In this document: positions 18,499-27,847 of the stretch, in pieces
Position numbering within the stretch: position 1 is the stretch's first letter
Layout: every line of letters begins with the position of its first letter
Assembly: GCF_006442545.2 (NCBI RefSeq)
Contig: NZ_CP083952.1
Span: 3,635,501 to 3,699,500 of the forward strand
From: Mesorhizobium sp. B2-1-8
GTDB taxonomy: Bacteria; Pseudomonadota; Alphaproteobacteria; Rhizobiales; Rhizobiaceae
Direction of reading: 5' to 3'
Length of the DNA stretch: 64,000 bases
Notes under the pieces: model-generated
What the model saw: only the letters and a program-made list of their open reading frames with translations
What the model was told of the DNA's origin: nothing
Databases searched by the model: none
Made by a program: the position numbers and the translations under genes

Positions 18499-19692
18499 TC
18501 ATAGAGCGGTCTCCCGGTTCGTCGCGGTAGCGTCCGGCGGTCCGCGTGGCTGCCTCCAGCGTTCGAGTACCTCGACGACGATCATGCGTCCGCCGCAGCA
18601 CGGGCATGACGGGCGGAAGTCCTCCGGTTCGCCTGGTGTGTCGTCATCGGGTGGCGCAGCGACGCTCAGCAGTTCGCGGGCGAGCGCGAGGCTGGCCTTG
18701 CGGGCGGAGCCGGCGAGCAGGCCGTAGTGGCGGATGCGGTGAAAGCCTCGCGGCAACACGTGGAGCAGGAAGCGGCGGATGAACTCGTCTGTGGCGAGCG
18801 TCATGACCTGCTGGCGGTCGGCGCCGTCGCGGCGGTAGTTCTTGTAGCGGAAGGTGACGCCGCTCTCGTCGAAGGCGATCAGGCGGCTGTTCGATATCGC
18901 GACCCGGTGAGTATAGCGCGACAGGTATGCGAGCACCGCCTCCGGTCCCGCGAACGGTGCCTTGGCATAGACCACCCAGCGCTTCTTCCGGACTGGCGAC
19001 AGGTGCCGCAGGAAGGCTCGCCGCCCGGTGAGGTACGCCATTGATCCGAAGAAGCTGAGCCGTCCGGCGTCGTGCAGCGCCATCAACCGGGTGAGGAAGA
19101 GCCGGCGGAACAGCTTGCCGAGCACGCGCACCGGAAGCAGGAAGGCCGGCCGCGACGAGACCCAGCGCTTCCCGCCGGGCGCGATGCCGCCCCCCGGTAC
19201 GATCATGTGCACGTGCGGATGGTGAGTCATCGCAGAGCCCCAGGTGTGGAGCACGGCGGTGATGCCGATCCTGGCTCCAAGGTGCTTCGCATCGGCCGCG
19301 ATGGTCAGCATCGTCTCCGACGCTGCCTTGAACAGCAGGTCGTAGGCGAGCGCCTTGTTGTGGAAGGCGATGTCGGCGACCTCGGCGGGCAGCGTGAACA
19401 CGACATGGAAGTAGCCGACCGGCAGCAGGTCGGCCTGGCGCTCGGCCAACCATGTCCGCGCCGCTGCGCCTTGGCACTTCGGACAGTGCCGGTTGCGGCA
19501 GGAGTTGTAGGCGATCCGCCATTGGCCGCAGTCCTCGCAGGCCTCGACGTGACCGCCAAGGGCCGCGGTGCGGCAGTGCTCGATCGCCGACATGACCTTG
19601 ATCTGGCCAAGGCTCAGATGACCTGCATGGGCGGCCCGGTAGGGTGGCCCAGCAGCACGGAAGATGTCGGCGACCTCGATCGAGGTGCGCAC
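18499..19692 (-). CDS. IS91-family HUH transposase
   Basis: A 397-residue rolling-circle transposase. N-terminal zinc finger (CEDCGQW ... CRNRHCPKCQG), HUH metal site in HHPHVHMIVPGGG, and the catalytic tyrosines in YLSRYTHRVAIS. C-terminal CPCCGGRM adds another Cys cluster. Starts with GTG four bases after the stop of the recombinase gene, so the two are coupled. The reading frame is intact; the element may still be competent if the recombinase is dispensable. Confidence 0.92.
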   Translation of the reverse strand: MRTSIEVADIFRAAGPPYRAAHAGHLSLGQIKVMSAIEHCRTAALGGHVEACEDCGQWRIAYNSCRNRHCPKCQGAAARTWLAERQADLLPVGYFHVVFTLPAEVADIAFHNKALAYDLLFKAASETMLTIAADAKHLGARIGITAVLHTWGSAMTHHPHVHMIVPGGGIAPGGKRWVSSRPAFLLPVRVLGKLFRRLFLTRLMALHDAGRLSFFGSMAYLTGRRAFLRHLSPVRKKRWVVYAKAPFAGPEAVLAYLSRYTHRVAISNSRLIAFDESGVTFRYKNYRRDGADRQQVMTLATDEFIRRFLLHVLPRGFHRIRHYGLLAGSARKASLALARELLSVAAPPDDDTPGEPEDFRPSCPCCGGRMIVVEVLERWRQPRGPPDATATNRETAL

Positions 19693-19695
19693 GGC

Positions 19696-20603
19696 TCAAC
19701 CGGGCGGCGTCTTGCCTTCCATCAGCGCCATCAACCGATCGAGCGGCCCGGCGACCGCATGGATCGTCCGGGTCGAGACCTTGGTGTAGAGCGCGGTCGT
19801 ATCGAGCTTGCTGTGCCCGAGCAGCACCTGGATGACGCGGATGTCGACATCCTGTTCGAGTAAGTGGGTGGCGAAGCTGTGACGCAGAGTGTGCGGACTG
19901 ACGCGCTTGCGGATGCCGGCGACTTCGGCCGCCTCCTGGACGGCGCGGTGCAGTTGCCGCGACGAGATCGGCGCCGTGCAACTGCGGCCCGGGAACAGCC
20001 AGCCATGCGGAAGCATCACCCCGCGCCGCCTGCCTTCGCGCCACCACAGCCGCAGGAGTTCCAGAAGCTGCGGCGAGAGCATCGCGTTGCGGTCCCTGCG
20101 GCCCTTGCCCTGCTCGACGCGGAGCAGCATGCGCGTGCTATCGACATCGTCGACCTTGAGATGCGCGACCTCGGACACGCGCAGGCCCGCGCCATAGGCG
20201 ACGCCGAGCGCGGCCTTGTACTTGATGCCAGGTGCGGCTTCGAGCAGCCGCGCCGCTTCCTCCTCACGCTCAGCACGTCGGGAAGCTTGCGCTGATACCG
20301 CATGACCACCAGCGCACGCGCCAGATCCCGCCGCTTCAGCGTCACCAGGAACAGGAACCGCAACGCCGAGACCGCGCCGTTGATCGTCGCAGGTCCGGCG
20401 CCACTCTCATGCTGATGAAGCTGGAAGCGGCGGATGTCCTCAGACGACGCCGCATCGGGCGAGCGGCCGAGGAACGCGGCGAAGCGCCGGACGTGACGAA
20501 CGTAATCCTGCTGGGTATGCGAGCCCAGGCCCCGCATCAGCATGTCGTGCTGCATGCGCTGGCGAAGCGGGCTAATAGGTGCATCGGTCGATGGGGTAGC
20601 CAT
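19696..20603 (-). pseudogene. IS91-associated tyrosine recombinase, frameshifted
   Basis: Phage-integrase-family recombinase read from 20603. The N-terminal SAM-like domain (MLMRGLGSHTQQDYVRHVRR) is in one frame up to KLPDVLSV; around 20266 one base is missing and the catalytic domain continues in another frame (EEEAARLLEAAPGIKYKAAL ... HTLRHSFATHLLE ... LGHSKLDTTALYTKV) to the stop. All catalytic residues are otherwise present, so the break is recent, or it is a sequencing error. Confidence 0.85.
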
Positions 20604-20606
20604 GGC

Positions 20607-20631
20607 GAGTTCCTCTCGTTGAAGGGAACTC
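20607..20631 (-). promoter_or_regulatory. Hairpin covering the recombinase ribosome site
   Basis: Inverted repeat GAGTTCC/GGAACTC just before the recombinase ATG (20603). On the minus-strand transcript the GAGGAA ribosome site lies in the 3' arm, so the hairpin could lower translation. Confidence 0.4.
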
Positions 20632-20919
20632 CATCGTCAGATCGACGCCTCTACCCGCTCAAGGCCTATGACATGCACGCCATCTCAGAAGGAGGCGGCC
20701 CTCCCGCGCAGCGGGTTCGTGCACATGGGGCCGACAGCGGACTGGCCGTTTTTGCTAATCGTCAACGCTTTGCGGACATCTGCTGCGATGGCAAGCTGAC
20801 CGGGCTTCGCCAGACTATTTGGGCGCTAATTTTCGCGCGCCGACTTCGAATAACGCCACGGGCCGATGTTCGCGCGGTTCTCCTTTGGACGTCGCCTTCA
20901 ACGCCGATCTGGGCGACGC
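20632..20919. other. Gap between IS91 element and araC-type gene
   Basis: About 290 bp. A plus-strand frame passes through from the recombinase gene into the regulator gene, but it is antisense to both and not supported. Confidence 0.3.
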
Positions 20920-22002
20920 CTACCGGCCAGCTGCTCGGCGCGGCTGCTGGCTTTCATCGGCGTTGGCGCCGCGTCGAAAGGTTTGCGGCGTTGTCCCCGC
21001 CCATCCACGGAAGGCGCGAACAAAGGAATTTGCATCCTCGAAACCAAGTAACAGGGCGATCTCAGCGCTCGACATCATCGTCTTGCGCAAATAGTGCTCG
21101 GCAAGCGAGGATCGTACGGCGTCAAGGGTCAGTTGAAACGAGGTGCCCTCTTGCTGAAGCCTGCGCTGGAGTGTGCGCGTGCCCACGCCAAGCCGCTTTC
21201 CAACTGACTGCATGGAGACATCACCTGCGGGCAAAGCTTCAAGCAAAGCGCTGCGGACGCGCTCGACCATGCTGGCGGTTCGATCAAGGTCCGCCAGCCT
21301 TTGCCGCAAGGATGGCTCGAAAAACTGCCACAGCTTGTGGTTTTCGGTCAGGAACGGGCGATCAAAATCCTCGGCGCGAAAGACCAGTGTCGCCAGCGGC
21401 GCCTCTTCAACGCTGACGCCAAAGAAGTCCTTGTACAAAATGGCATCGTTCTCACCTGCATCGGCAGCCGACGGCCATGTCACTTTGAGCGGGGTGATGG
21501 CCGTGCGCGAGGCGAGGCGCGCAAGCTGGACAAAGAACACCAGCTTGAAAGCAAGGAATACGTCCGGCGGCGGTTTGGTCTGGTCCAGAAAATCGATCGT
21601 AACGGTGGCACTCGAAGCCACTCGCGCGACCTTGATTGTCATCGGCGCGATCAGCCTTGCATATTTGGCCAGGCGTTCGAGCGCGCTGCCGAGATTGGCG
21701 CTGCACAGGGCGGCGAACAGTTCTGGATCGAACCAGTCGCTCGTCATCACCTTTGCAATTCGCAAGGGGGCAGGCAACGCCGCGTCCAGCGATCGGGCTT
21801 CCTCCTCGATCGCTACCCATAGCTTGAAAAAATTGTGAGACGTCAGGCGAACCTGGTCGCGTGCAAACAGATCGCCGGGCAGGCCGGCGCGGCGCAGAAC
21901 CGGGGCCGTGGCCAATCCCGCATCCTGCATGAGCAAGCGCCAACCCGGCCAGACGGCATAATCCAGGATGGTAACCGATCGACCGGTGTCTGATTTCGTC
22001 AT
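20920..22002 (-). CDS. AraC-family transcriptional regulator
   Basis: A 360-residue regulator. N-terminal arabinose-binding-like domain of the AraC subgroup typified by OruR/ArgR-type regulators (residues about 20-210); C-terminal double helix-turn-helix (about 240-340): MQSVGKRLGVGTRTLQRRLQ and SSAEIALLLGFEDANSFVRA with the usual RAFRGWAGTTPQTFR end. Divergent from the SDR cluster starting 235 bp away, so it very likely controls that cluster. Inducer unknown. Confidence 0.88.
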   Translation of the reverse strand: MTKSDTGRSVTILDYAVWPGWRLLMQDAGLATAPVLRRAGLPGDLFARDQVRLTSHNFFKLWVAIEEEARSLDAALPAPLRIAKVMTSDWFDPELFAALCSANLGSALERLAKYARLIAPMTIKVARVASSATVTIDFLDQTKPPPDVFLAFKLVFFVQLARLASRTAITPLKVTWPSAADAGENDAILYKDFFGVSVEEAPLATLVFRAEDFDRPFLTENHKLWQFFEPSLRQRLADLDRTASMVERVRSALLEALPAGDVSMQSVGKRLGVGTRTLQRRLQQEGTSFQLTLDAVRSSLAEHYLRKTMMSSAEIALLLGFEDANSFVRAFRGWAGTTPQTFRRGANADESQQPRRAAGR

Positions 22003-22237
22003 CGCGCGACTGTATCCTGCGGATCACGCCAGAACAATCGCGGATGGCGCCAATCTGCGCCGGATGCTGTGCTACCGACGCTTCGCAAGAAGGACGCATC
22101 GACGTGATTCCCGCGCCTCAGATTGGCGCGATCCGCATTTCCTTTGGCGTGTTCCGCTAGTGAAAGCGGGGGCCCCACGAGGCATATATTGTCTCACCCC
22201 AATACTTTCACCGCGATGATGCGACGGATGCAATGAC

Positions 22238-23044
22238 ATGACAATGACTGTTCTCATCACTGGTGCGTCGTCAGGTTTCGGCTTGATGCTCGCAAATCGG
22301 CTACACACTCAGGGCTTCAACGTCATCGGCACCAGCCGGAATCCGGAAAAGTACACCGGGAAAGTCCCTTTCAAGCTCCTGCGTCTCGACATCGATGACG
22401 ATGCCTCCATCAAGGCCTTGCCGGATGAATTGTTTCGACACGTCAAACAGTTGGATGTCCTGGTCAACAACGCCGGGTACATGGTGACCGGTCTGGCCGA
22501 AGAGACCCCGCTCGATGTGGCCCGGAAACAGTTTGAGACCAATTTCTGGGGAACCGTGAAGGTCACCAATTCCATCCTGCCGCATTTCCGGCGGCAGAGG
22601 TCGGGCAAGATCATCACGGTCAGCTCGATCGTTGCCCTGATCGGTCCGCCCAATCTGTCATTCTACTCGGCGTCGAAGCATGCGGTTGAGGGTTATTTCA
22701 AGTCGCTGCGCTTCGAGCTGAACCCGTTCAACATCAAGGTCAGCATGGTCGAGCCCGTGTGGTTCAAGACAAACCTCGGTGCCAACGCCGTCAAGGCGGC
22801 GTCTGGGACGATCAGCGACTACGATACCTATCGCCGCAAGGCCGATGCCGAGACGAAGAAGGGTATCGACGATGCGGAAAGCCCGGATGCCGTCGTCAAG
22901 AAGATTGCCGAGCTGATTGCTGCCAAGGACCCGAAGTTCAGCAATCCGGTGGGCAAGATGACCGGCATGTTCCTCTTCCTCCAAAACTATGCGCCCAGGA
23001 TGTTCGAGGGGTCGATTCTCAAGAGCGTGGCGAACGCAGCCTGA
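22238..23044 (+). CDS. Short-chain dehydrogenase/reductase
   Basis: A 268-residue classical SDR. NAD(P)-binding TGASSGFG near the start, NNAG near residue 84, and the catalytic Ser (ITVSSIV) with YSASK. An Arg after the second strand (GTSRNPEK) suggests NADPH use. First gene of a cluster divergent from the AraC-type regulator. Substrate unknown; in this context probably a ketone/alcohol or aldehyde conversion. Confidence 0.88.
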   Translation: MTMTVLITGASSGFGLMLANRLHTQGFNVIGTSRNPEKYTGKVPFKLLRLDIDDDASIKALPDELFRHVKQLDVLVNNAGYMVTGLAEETPLDVARKQFETNFWGTVKVTNSILPHFRRQRSGKIITVSSIVALIGPPNLSFYSASKHAVEGYFKSLRFELNPFNIKVSMVEPVWFKTNLGANAVKAASGTISDYDTYRRKADAETKKGIDDAESPDAVVKKIAELIAAKDPKFSNPVGKMTGMFLFLQNYAPRMFEGSILKSVANAA

Positions 23045-23210
23045 CGGTACAAAGAATTCGCCAGAAGAGACGCTTGAATTACTTAATTATCGCGTCTCTG
23101 GCGGGCCTGCGGTCGATCCAGCCTTAACGGATATCCCGGGCCGTATCGTGTGCACCTTGCAGCGGACGGCGTGAGCCGCGCGTCAATGCAGATCATCAAG
23201 GATTGCCCCT

Positions 23211-23507
23211 ATGAAAGCCTATTTGTCCAAGTGGATCCCGCCTCGTGCGGACTTTCTCCAAACCATCACCGATGAAGAGGCGGCTCTCTTTCGGCAGCAT
23301 GGCGACTGGCAGACGGAGCTGCGCAAGACCCGTCAGATCGTCGCGCATGGCCCGGTCGCCGATCCGGCAGGCCCCTATGGCGTCGTCTTGTGGGAAGTCG
23401 AGGACGACACCGACATCGCCGCGCTGACTGCTGAAGACCCGATCGTGAAGGCCGGTGTCGGCCATTACGAGCATTTCCCGATGTTGCAGCTGCGTACGCG
23501 CGACTGA
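23211..23507 (+). CDS. YciI-related protein
   Basis: A 98-residue YCII-like protein (ferredoxin-like dimeric barrel). Typical features: H29-G-D motif in LFRQHGDW, the strand QIVAHGPVADPAGPYGVVLW and ALTAEDPIVKAGVGHYEHFP. Members often act on or bind small aromatic or chlorinated molecules, but no activity can be assigned here. Site AAGGA before ATG; 33 bp upstream of the hydrolase gene. Confidence 0.82.
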   Translation: MKAYLSKWIPPRADFLQTITDEEAALFRQHGDWQTELRKTRQIVAHGPVADPAGPYGVVLWEVEDDTDIAALTAEDPIVKAGVGHYEHFPMLQLRTRD

Positions 23508-23539
23508 CGCCCGGCAGGCCATTTTCGGAAGGACGTTCC

Positions 23540-24511
23540 ATGACCGTGATTTTGGAATCCCCGAGTGCCGATGATGGCACCGGGCAAGGCGGCCCTGTGC
23601 CTGCCTATCTGTCACGCCGGGGATTGCTTCGCGTTACCGCTGCGTCCGCGGCCGTCATCGGCCTGGGCCTCTCAGCGTCCACAGCAAGCGCGGCCAACAC
23701 AGCCGTCCGCTATGTCCAGACGCCGCACGGGCGCATCGCCTATGCGATCGACGGCAAGCGGCGCGGCCAGCCGCCGCTGATCCTGCTTCATCGTTTCCGT
23801 GGCACAATCGCCGACTGGGATCCGCAGTTCATCGCATTGATGAGCCGCAACCGCCAGACGATCCGCTTCGACAGCGCCGGCGTCGGCCGCTCTGACGGCA
23901 CACCGGCAGCGACGATCGAGGACATGGCATCGATCACGGGCGAGGTGATGGCCGCGCTCAACGTAGCGCGCGCTGACATTCTCGGCTGGTCGATGGGCGG
24001 GTTCGTCGGGCAGGAACTGGCGCTCCAGGCTCCCGCCAAGGTCCGCCGCCTGATCGTGGCTGGCGCTGGGCCAGGCGGGCTCAACGAGGTGCCTGCGACC
24101 GATCCGAAATTCATCCAGATCGCCGGCAAGCCGGTAAATGTGGACGAGGATTACCTGACCCTGTTCTTCCCCGACAGCGATGCCGGTCGGGCCGCCGGAC
24201 GCGCCTATCTCGACCGCCTGAAGGGCCAGAAGGATATCGGCCCGCTGCCGACGATGGCCGCGGTGCAGGCGCAAGGGATGGCAATGGGTGGGTGGCAAGG
24301 GGCACGGGCACGGTTGAAGCGACTGACGCTGCCGGTCCTGGTCGCCAATGGCGTCCACGACGTGCTGATGCCCGCCTTCGGCACCTACGTCATCGCGCAC
24401 GAGGCGCCAAATGCAAAGGCGCTGCTCTACCCCAACGCGGGCCACGCCTTCCTCTTCCAGTACGCCGCTGATTTCACCGCTGAGGTCGACAAGTTCCTCG
24501 ATGGCGCCTGA
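23540..24511 (+). CDS. Exported alpha/beta hydrolase (Tat signal)
   Basis: A 323-residue alpha/beta-hydrolase with a twin-arginine signal near residue 25 (LSRRGLLRVTAASAAVIGLG, cut near STASAA), so it is probably folded before export to the periplasm. Nucleophile Ser in GWSMGG, acid Asp in GVHDVLMP, and His in NAGHAFLF. Oxyanion-region HG is replaced by HRFRG. GGAAGGA site before the ATG. Probably an esterase or haloperoxidase-like hydrolase of the cluster's substrate. Confidence 0.85.
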   Translation: MTVILESPSADDGTGQGGPVPAYLSRRGLLRVTAASAAVIGLGLSASTASAANTAVRYVQTPHGRIAYAIDGKRRGQPPLILLHRFRGTIADWDPQFIALMSRNRQTIRFDSAGVGRSDGTPAATIEDMASITGEVMAALNVARADILGWSMGGFVGQELALQAPAKVRRLIVAGAGPGGLNEVPATDPKFIQIAGKPVNVDEDYLTLFFPDSDAGRAAGRAYLDRLKGQKDIGPLPTMAAVQAQGMAMGGWQGARARLKRLTLPVLVANGVHDVLMPAFGTYVIAHEAPNAKALLYPNAGHAFLFQYAADFTAEVDKFLDGA

Positions 24512-24541
24512 TCCGGTTCACCCAACACAAGGTAAATCATT

Positions 24542-25315
24542 ATGACTGTTGCACTTATCACCGGCGCCTCCAGCGGCATTGGCACTGTCTATGCGCGCCG
24601 TCTCGCTGCGCGCGGCCACGACCTGGTTCTTGTTGCCCGGGCAACAGATCGGCTGAAAAAGTTGGCCGACGAACTCCGTGGCGAGCATGGCGTTTCCGTC
24701 GAAGTGATCACGGCCGACTTGACGGACGCTGTGCAATTGGCAGCGGTGACACAGCGCTTGCGCGACGATCCGCCGATCGACATCCTGGTCAACAATGCTG
24801 GCGCCAGCGTCAGCGGCGGCTTCTCCGATGCCGACCCGGCAGCGCTGGAAAACCTGCTGCGCCTCAATTCTCTTGCGCCGACCCTGCTGGCTGTTGCGGT
24901 GCTGCGGGGGATGCTCCAGCGAGGTCAGGGCTCGATCATCAACATCGGTTCTGTGCTCGGGCTGCTGCCGGAATATTCGCACGGTATCTACGCGGCCACG
25001 AAATCCTATGTGCTGACGCTGTCGCAGAGTCTCCATACGGAAGTCGGCTCGAAGGGTGTCTATGTTCAAGCCGTCCTGCCCGCGGCCACCCGGACGGAAA
25101 TTTACCAGCGCTCGGGCGGCGACATCAGCAAGGTGCCGGACGTCATGGAAGTCGACGATCTCGTCGATGCAGCGCTTGTCGGATTCGACCGCCGCGAACT
25201 CGTCACCGTTCCGCCTGTGCCCGACGTCGCCGATTGGGAGGCCTTTGAACAAGCGCGCATGGTGCTCGCCCGAGGCTTCAGCAACGCGAGGCCGGCAGAG
25301 CGCTATCGCGTTTGA
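24542..25315 (+). CDS. Short-chain dehydrogenase/reductase
   Basis: A 257-residue SDR: TGASSGIG cofactor motif, DLTDAVQ acidic position after the second region, NNAG, IGSV and YAATK active site. ARATDR after strand 2 points to NADP(H). Similar to the YqjQ/DltE-type subgroup. 31 bp behind the hydrolase gene, so cotranscribed. Not closely similar to the other SDR of the cluster. Confidence 0.88.
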   Translation: MTVALITGASSGIGTVYARRLAARGHDLVLVARATDRLKKLADELRGEHGVSVEVITADLTDAVQLAAVTQRLRDDPPIDILVNNAGASVSGGFSDADPAALENLLRLNSLAPTLLAVAVLRGMLQRGQGSIINIGSVLGLLPEYSHGIYAATKSYVLTLSQSLHTEVGSKGVYVQAVLPAATRTEIYQRSGGDISKVPDVMEVDDLVDAALVGFDRRELVTVPPVPDVADWEAFEQARMVLARGFSNARPAERYRV

Positions 25316-25392
25316 AGGAACGCGTCGGCGCTGGCGTCGTCGGCTTGTTCAGCCCGCCCCGCTGTTCAGGCTGCTCGCAGAAGGAGAAGGTC

Positions 25393-26766
25393 ATGGCTTA
25401 CAGAACTGTCAATCCGTACACGGAACAGACGATCCAGGAGTTCGCGGAACACACCGATTCCGAAGTCGAGGCAGCGCTGGCCAAAGCCGATGCGCTGTTC
25501 CGCGCCGACTGGTCCAAGGGTGGGCGAGAGCTGCGTCTCGCGATCCTGGCGCGCCTGTCCGATCTGATCACCGCAAACCGGGATGCGCTGGCCAACACGA
25601 TGGCCGAAGAAATGGGCAAGCCGCTTTCCCAGGGCCAGATGGAGGCCGACCTGTGCGCCGACATCGCGCGCTACTATGCCGACAAGGCCGACGACATCCT
25701 GAAACCGGAGCCGGTGTCCAGCGATGTCGGCGAGGGATGGATCGAGTATCACCCTGTGGGGGTCCTGCTTGCCGTGGAGCCCTGGAACTTCCCGATCTAT
25801 CAGCTGATCCGGGTTGTCGCCCCCGCCATCGCCCTCGGCAACCCGGTGATCTACAAGCACGCCGGCATCGTGCCGCAATCTGCCGCGCTGTTTGCGGATC
25901 TGGTCCGACGGGCCGGCGCACCGGAGGGCGCCGTCACCAATCTCTACATCTCGGCAGCCAAGGTGGCCGAATTGATCGGCGACGACCGCGTACGGGGTGT
26001 GGCCCTCACCGGCTCGGAAGGGGCCGGCAGCAAGATTGGCGCGCGTGCGGGCGAGATGCTCAAGAAGTCGACCCTCGAAATGGGCGGGAGCGATGTGTTC
26101 GTGGTGCTCGACGATGCCGACCTTGCCAAGGCGGTCGAGGGGGGCATCTTCGCCCGGCTCGGCAATGCGGGTCAGATGTGTACCGCCGCCAAGCGGTTCA
26201 TTGTCCAGCGCGGCATTGCCGACGCCTTCACCCAGGCCTTCGTCGGGGCGATGCAGGCCGTACCCATGGGCGACCCGAAGAACCCGCAAACCCTGCTTGG
26301 GCCAATGGCCTCGCGTGAGGGGCTGGAGAGCCTGAGCCGCCAGGTCGAGGAGGCCGTCGGGTACGGTGCAACCGTGCTGACCGGGGGCAAGCGCGCGGAG
26401 CGGACTGGCTTTTTCTACGAGCCGACGGTGCTGTCCGACGTGATGCCTGACAATCCTGCCTTCTATCAGGAGTTTTTCGGGCCGGTCGCGCTGCTCTTCG
26501 TCGCCGATGATGACGATGCGATCGTTGCCCTCGCCAATGACTCGAAGTTCGGTTTGGGCGGCGCGATCTACTCTGCCGACATTGCACGGGCACGGGCGCT
26601 GGCCTCTCGCATCGAAAGCGGCATGGTCTTCATCAACACGCCCACCATCTCTCGGCCCGAACTGCCCTTCGGCGGGGTCAAGCGCTCTGGCTACGGCCGC
26701 GAACTGGGGGATGTCGGCATCAAGGAATTCGTCAACCGCAAGCTGGTCGTTGTCGCCGGCGCATGA
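25393..26766 (+). CDS. NAD(P)-dependent aldehyde dehydrogenase
   Basis: A 457-residue aldehyde dehydrogenase of the succinate-semialdehyde type. General-base Glu in TLEMGGSD, catalytic Cys in GNAGQMCTAAKRF, cofactor loop GSEGAGSKIG, and EPWNFPIYQ. ATG 25393 with GAAGGAG site was preferred over an upstream in-frame start at 25312 that overlaps the SDR stop. Oxidises an aldehyde, probably the product of one of the SDRs, to a carboxylic acid. Confidence 0.92.
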   Translation: MAYRTVNPYTEQTIQEFAEHTDSEVEAALAKADALFRADWSKGGRELRLAILARLSDLITANRDALANTMAEEMGKPLSQGQMEADLCADIARYYADKADDILKPEPVSSDVGEGWIEYHPVGVLLAVEPWNFPIYQLIRVVAPAIALGNPVIYKHAGIVPQSAALFADLVRRAGAPEGAVTNLYISAAKVAELIGDDRVRGVALTGSEGAGSKIGARAGEMLKKSTLEMGGSDVFVVLDDADLAKAVEGGIFARLGNAGQMCTAAKRFIVQRGIADAFTQAFVGAMQAVPMGDPKNPQTLLGPMASREGLESLSRQVEEAVGYGATVLTGGKRAERTGFFYEPTVLSDVMPDNPAFYQEFFGPVALLFVADDDDAIVALANDSKFGLGGAIYSADIARARALASRIESGMVFINTPTISRPELPFGGVKRSGYGRELGDVGIKEFVNRKLVVVAGA

Positions 26767-26850
26767 CCTGACGGAGTGACGGAAATCGCCGTCGATCCCA
26801 TCACGCCATCCCATTTACCCCTTCAGATTTCAGCAATCCAGGAGAGACCG

Positions 26851-27268
26851 GTGACCAATGCACGCTCGGCAGAAGAAGCCGCTCTCAATGAATGGCATCG
26901 CATCATACTCCAGCGCGACTGGGAAAGGCTGCCAGATCTTTTGACGGACGACGTCACTTACCACAATCCGGCGCAGGCCGAACCGCTGCACGGCAAGGAC
27001 GCGCTTATCGGTACGTTGCAGCTCGTCTTCGGCATCTTCGCGGATTTCGAATACATCCCGGAGCTTTGCCGGCGCTGATGGCTATGGTCTGGAATTCCGT
27101 GGCAGGGTCGGCGATGCCTCGTTCACCGGCATCGATCTGATCCGCTTCGATCAAGCTGGGCGGATCACCGACCTCATTGTGATGATCCGGCCGATTGCCG
27201 CCCTCACGAAGCTAGGCGAGGAAGCTGCGCATAGGACGGCACAAGCGCAGGCACGAGTCCAACGATGA
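26851..27268 (+). pseudogene. SnoaL-like (NTF2 fold) protein, frameshifted
   Basis: Starts at GTG 26851 behind a CAGGAGAG site. Residues NEWHRIILQRDWERLPDLLT and DDVTYHNPAQAEPLHGKDAL are SnoaL-like; the frame ends with CRR-stop at 27078, but the missing half continues in the +1 frame (FAGADGYGLEFRGRVGDASF, then FDQAGRITDLIVMIRP) to 27268. One frameshift near 27056-27064 therefore breaks an otherwise complete gene at the end of the cluster. It may be a sequencing error. Confidence 0.78.
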
Positions 27269-27298
27269 GCCAATGGGCAGCGGCGGCCAGATGGACAC

Positions 27299-27373
27299 CC
27301 AGCGCTGGCGGTGAACATCGGCACGGATGAGGCTTGCGTCGACCGCGAAGCCCTCTCCGCCGGCAAGGGCCAG
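27299..27373 (-). pseudogene. IS1182/IS5-like transposase remnant
   Basis: About 25 codons on the minus strand, LALAGGEGFAVDASLIRADV followed by HRQRW, match the segment around the first catalytic Asp of IS1182-type transposases. Flanking frames are broken. Its presence directly after the SnoaL gene suggests that an insertion once ended the catabolic cluster. Confidence 0.6.
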
Positions 27374-27539
27374 TTTTCAACAGAACAGGGACGACGGCAG
27401 TCATTCGACCCCAGCGTGTAAACGGCAGCTTCTGGGCGCACCTGGAACGACCTCGAATGTCTGAGATGCGCGAAGCTGCCGCTCGCTCGCTACAGGCCGT
27501 TCAACGCGCGCTCGCGAACGGCTCGCAACTATGCAAGGA

Positions 27540-27755
27540 CTAGGAGCCGTCTGGCTTGACCAATTCCAAGTGACTTACTCCTAACGCTTGGGCAAGTTCG
27601 TAGAGAGTAATCACGGTGGGATTTCGCCGACCGCGCTCAAGGCTACTTAGATACTGCTGACTGAATCCGGAGCGCGCTTCGACCTCCTCCTGCGTCAGGC
27701 CTTTCTCTCGCCGAATACGAGCGAAGTTTTTTCCAACAAGCTGACGCATGTCCAT
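27540..27755 (-). CDS. XRE-family regulator
   Basis: A 71-residue Cro/C1-type helix-turn-helix protein: ARIRREKGLTQEEVEARSGF, SQQYLSSLERGRRNPTVITL. ATG 27755 (MDMRQLV) is the usual family start; a TTG at 27794 would add 13 residues. Divergent from the 197-residue orphan gene, with a promoter in between; it probably represses that promoter or its own. No toxin partner is obvious. Confidence 0.82.
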   Translation of the reverse strand: MDMRQLVGKNFARIRREKGLTQEEVEARSGFSQQYLSSLERGRRNPTVITLYELAQALGVSHLELVKPDGS

Positions 27756-27771
27756 GCGTCGACAATCGAGG

Positions 27772-27801
27772 TTTACACACTTTAAGTTTATCAACTATAA
27801 T
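27772..27801 (+). promoter_or_regulatory. Sigma-70-type promoter for the orphan gene at 27848
   Basis: TTTACA (27772-27777) and TATAAT (27796-27801) separated by 18 bp, ending 46 bp before the GTG start at 27848. It lies in the short divergent space next to the XRE gene, where its operator would be expected. Confidence 0.6.
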
Positions 27802-27847
27802 ATGTATTCACCGTGGGTTAAATTCGCCTATTGAAGGAGGCCATACC

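Larger units (their letters stand above)
18300..20640 (-). mobile_element. IS91-type element with associated tyrosine recombinase
   Basis: Two consecutive minus-strand genes, a tyrosine recombinase (broken) and an HUH transposase, form the usual two-gene IS91-type unit. Ends are approximate. A hairpin GAGTTCC/GGAACTC at 20607-20631 lies at the start of the recombinase gene and could belong to the left terminus. The element separates the traA module from the catabolic cluster. Confidence 0.65.

Noticed and set aside
20232..21416. 394-codon plus-strand frame across the recombinase and araC-type genes
   Set aside because: Antisense to two recognisable genes and the gap between them.
25366..26814. 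A 482-codon minus-strand frame opposite the aldehyde dehydrogenase
   Set aside because: Shadow of a gene with all catalytic residues in place.
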